Positions 32,019 to 34,032 of a DNA stretch of 34,032 nucleotides are shown in pieces. Origin of the DNA: Rhodospirillaceae bacterium (GTDB taxonomy: Bacteria > Pseudomonadota > Alphaproteobacteria > SP197); the NCBI GenBank assembly GCA_018700655.1, contig JABIUG010000525.1:1-34032 (forward strand). Direction: 5' to 3'. The notes under the pieces are model-generated. The model did no database searches. It saw nothing but the letters and a program-made list of their open reading frames with translations, and had not been told where the DNA came from. The translations under genes and the position numbers were made by a program. Position 1 is the stretch's first letter. Each line of letters starts with the position of its first letter.

Positions 32019-33935
32019 TCAGGCAGGATCGGCAGATGCGGAATCGTCGGGAGCAGTTTCGGTCGGGCCGGTGTTGTCGGACATGCCGCCGTTCGATGCA
32101 TCGAACTGCAGTTCTGCCAATCTGGCGTAGAGGCCACCAGCCGATACCAGGTCGTCATGGCGTCCCTGTTCGACAATCCGGCCCTGTTCGAACACCAGAA
32201 TGCGGTCAGATTTCAGGATCGTCGCCAGACGATGGGCAATCACCAGCGTCGTGCGCCCTTCCATCAGACGTTCCAGCGCCCGTTGCACCATGTGTTCACT
32301 TTCGGCATCAAGCGCACTGGTCGCCTCATCAAGCAACAGGATCGGCGCGTCCTTGAGGATGGCGCGCGCAATCGCAACGCGCTGGCGTTGGCCGCCTGAA
32401 AGCCTGGCGCCGCGTTCACCGACAAAGGTCTCAAACCGTTCAGGCAGGCACTCGATGAATTCCGTGGCGAAGGCGGCATCCGCCGCAGCGCGAACCTCCC
32501 GGTCATTCGCACCCGGCCTGCCGTAGCGAATGTTGTCGGCAATCGAAGCACCAAAGATCACCGGCTCCTGGGGAACCAGCGCCATGCGCTCGCGCAACAT
32601 GTCGAGCGAGGCATTCCGGACGTTGACCCCGTCGATCGCGATCGTGCCTTCTTCGGGGTCATGGAAGCGCAACAACAGACGGAACAGGGTGCTCTTGCCA
32701 GCACCCGAGGGGCCGACAAGCGCCACCGTCTCACCAGCGGCAACCTCGAACGAGACACCATCGATTGTCGCCTCGTCGGGTCTTGCCGGGTAATGGAAGA
32801 TGACATCAGCGACCGATACCGTTCCAGGCGACGGCCTTGGCAGGCGTTCAGGCAGACGGGGGGAACGAATCTCGGGCTCACTTGCGAGCAGTTCGCTCAG
32901 CCTTTCAGCAGCACCGGCAGCGCGTTGCAGATCGCCATAGACTTCGCTGATGGCCCCGACCGATCCGGCGACCACAACGGCGTAAAACACGAAGGCCGCA
33001 AGGTCGCCGCCGCTGATGCGTCCCGAAAGCACATCGTGCCCGCCCATCCAGAGCACACCGCCGATGCCACCAAAGGCCAACAGGATGACCGATGCAGTCA
33101 GGAAGGCGCGTGCACGTATCCGCTCCACAGCGGTATCGAAGGCGTCTTCAACGGTTTCGGCGAATCGTTCACCTTCAAAGCCCTCGCGCACGAAGGCCTG
33201 AACCGTGGGGATGGCATTCAATGTCTCATCGACTCGGTGGCCGACATCGGCAATACGGTCTTGCGACAGGCGCGAGAGTTTGCGCACCTTGCGTCCGAAC
33301 ACCAGAATCGGCACCAGAACGACCGGCACCAGAAGAATCACGAACGCCGATAACTTGAAGCTGGTCACCATCAGCATGACCAGGCCACCGATCAGGAGCA
33401 GAACATTGCGCAGGGCCATCGAAAGGCTCGAACCCACGACAGTCTGGAGAACCGAAGTATCGGTCGTCAGGCGCGAGAGCACCTCGCCGGTCCTGGTGAT
33501 CTCGAAAAAGGACGGCGGCAGGGCGATGACGCGCTCAAACACATCACGCCTGAGATCGGCGACGACGCGCTCACCGATCCACGACACCAGATAAAACCGT
33601 GCAAAACTGGCACAAGCCAGCATCACGACGATCGCGATCAGGGCAAACAAGGCGCTATCGAGCAAATCGGTGTTGCCCCGCGACAGGCCGTAATCGATCA
33701 GGGTACGCAGCCCCGCACCCATCCCCAGCACGGTGAATGCCGCGATGAACAGGGCGACCAGGGCACCTGCAATCTGTTTCTTGTAGGGCAGTAGATAGGG
33801 CGCCAGGCGTCGCAGATGCGTAAAATCACGGCTGCGCGCACGTTCGCTCGCACCATCCTGGGGGCCGTTTTCCGGCGTCTTTCGTCTGGGCTTCAACACG
33901 GTCGCTGCTATATCAGTGGCTGGATGTGCCAACAA
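32019..33935 (-). CDS. ABC exporter, fused membrane and ATPase domains (MsbA/LmrA-like)
   Basis: Up to 638 residues; start uncertain between TTG 33935 and GTG 33899 (the latter gives 626 residues). Membrane part: six hydrophobic helices between about 55 and 330 (LVALFIAAFTVLGMGAGL; LFALIAIVVMLACASFARF; LLLIGGLVMLMV; LLVPVVLVPILVFG; ASVILLAFGGIGGV; AAFVFYAVVVAG), with coupling segment FFEITRTGEVLSRLTTDTS. ATPase part: Walker A GPSGAGKST, Q-loop PQEPVIF, signature LSGGQRQR, Walker B ILLLDEATSALD, H-loop AHRL. A half-transporter that works as a homodimer; substrates may be lipids or drugs. The C-terminal 30 residues are polar and disordered. Divergent from rpmE, a neighbour often seen in alphaproteobacteria. 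Confidence 0.93.
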   Translation of the reverse strand: MLAHPATDIAATVLKPRRKTPENGPQDGASERARSRDFTHLRRLAPYLLPYKKQIAGALVALFIAAFTVLGMGAGLRTLIDYGLSRGNTDLLDSALFALIAIVVMLACASFARFYLVSWIGERVVADLRRDVFERVIALPPSFFEITRTGEVLSRLTTDTSVLQTVVGSSLSMALRNVLLLIGGLVMLMVTSFKLSAFVILLVPVVLVPILVFGRKVRKLSRLSQDRIADVGHRVDETLNAIPTVQAFVREGFEGERFAETVEDAFDTAVERIRARAFLTASVILLAFGGIGGVLWMGGHDVLSGRISGGDLAAFVFYAVVVAGSVGAISEVYGDLQRAAGAAERLSELLASEPEIRSPRLPERLPRPSPGTVSVADVIFHYPARPDEATIDGVSFEVAAGETVALVGPSGAGKSTLFRLLLRFHDPEEGTIAIDGVNVRNASLDMLRERMALVPQEPVIFGASIADNIRYGRPGANDREVRAAADAAFATEFIECLPERFETFVGERGARLSGGQRQRVAIARAILKDAPILLLDEATSALDAESEHMVQRALERLMEGRTTLVIAHRLATILKSDRILVFEQGRIVEQGRHDDLVSAGGLYARLAELQFDASNGGMSDNTGPTETAPDDSASADPA

Positions 33936-33948
33936 GCAATGCGCGGGC

Positions 33949-33977
33949 TTGCGCCGGGCGCGGCGCTCGACTATAAC
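33949..33977 (+). promoter_or_regulatory. Putative rpmE promoter
   Basis: TTGCGC at 33949-33954, a 17-base spacer and TATAAC at 33972-33977, 27 bases before the rpmE ATG. Strong agreement with the sigma70 consensus, as expected for a ribosomal protein gene. Confidence 0.65.
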
Positions 33978-34003
33978 GCGCGCCTCATTTCCGGAGCCGC
34001 GTC

Positions 34004-34032
34004 ATGAAAAGCGACATCCATCCCGACTATCA
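34004..34032 (+). CDS. rpmE: 50S ribosomal protein L31, partial (first nine codons)
   Basis: ATG 34004 opens MKSDIHPDY and continues past the window edge. This matches the conserved L31 N terminus (MKxDIHPxYH). A good promoter stands just upstream, and an MsbA-like exporter gene is divergent, an arrangement known in alphaproteobacteria. The rest of the gene, including any zinc-binding cysteines, is outside the window. Confidence 0.82.

Noticed and set aside
1..34032. CRISPR arrays, tRNA, rRNA, insertion sequences, prophage
   Set aside because: No regularly spaced repeats, cloverleaf sequences, transposase, integrase or phage structural genes were seen on either strand.

Overview
This is a GC-rich, densely coded window with an alphaproteobacterial gene order. 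The order fau (5-formyl-THF cyclo-ligase) / 6S RNA / zapA / DUF4164-like coiled coil / tkt / gap / pgk / fba / thiE-like / efp / suhB-like / OmpA-MotA-MotB-like, with an MsbA-like exporter next to rpmE at the far end, matches what I know of the class. The exact lineage cannot be read from the window; an uncultured Rhodospirillales-like bacterium is my inference. Three coding regions carry small indels or start-codon defects, so either some genes are decaying or the assembly holds local errors.

Layout. 1-1507 (-): 3' part missing of a CocE/NonD (peptidase S15) hydrolase. 1567-2979 (-): the fau - 6S RNA - zapA - coiled-coil block. 3179-5170 (+): transketolase. 5266-5984 (+): frameshifted solute-binding protein. 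6088-8305 (+): gap-pgk. 8323-12226 (-): three-gene accessory module (unknown protein with an NDHFDEDG motif, aromatic-amino-acid-lyase homologue without the MIO-forming triad, UbiD/Fdc1-type decarboxylase) placed between pgk and fba. 12264-15720 (+): small unknown gene, class I aldolase, ThiE-like protein with a probable CTG start, EF-P, inositol monophosphatase family enzyme. 15801-20096 (+): OmpA-like protein, MotA/TolQ/ExbB-like channel, MotB-like protein with a very long coiled coil, GNAT acetyltransferase. 20142-23372 (-): methyltransferase and DUF3604/PHP-like protein. 23540-27103 (+): M81 (MlrC-like) metallopeptidase and a second CocE/NonD hydrolase. 27119-30321: enoyl-CoA hydratase (-) divergent from an SDR and a saccharopine-dehydrogenase-like/DUF4166 protein (+). 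30325-31931 (-): YbjQ, membrane-anchored YbjQ, M48 peptidase (interrupted). 32019-33935 (-): MsbA-like ABC exporter, divergent from rpmE, of which only the first codons are present.

How the genes fit together. The conserved backbone is central carbon metabolism (tkt, gap, pgk, fba), translation (efp, rpmE), cell division (zapA) and growth-phase RNA control (6S). Non-backbone genes are mostly hydrolases and lyases of unknown substrate. The two most interesting units are the MIO-less lyase homologue coupled by a 4-base overlap to a prFMN-type decarboxylase, and the non-flagellar ion-channel pair with tails on both sides of the membrane plus a proline/glutamate-rich OmpA partner. No tRNA, rRNA, CRISPR array, transposase or integrase was seen.
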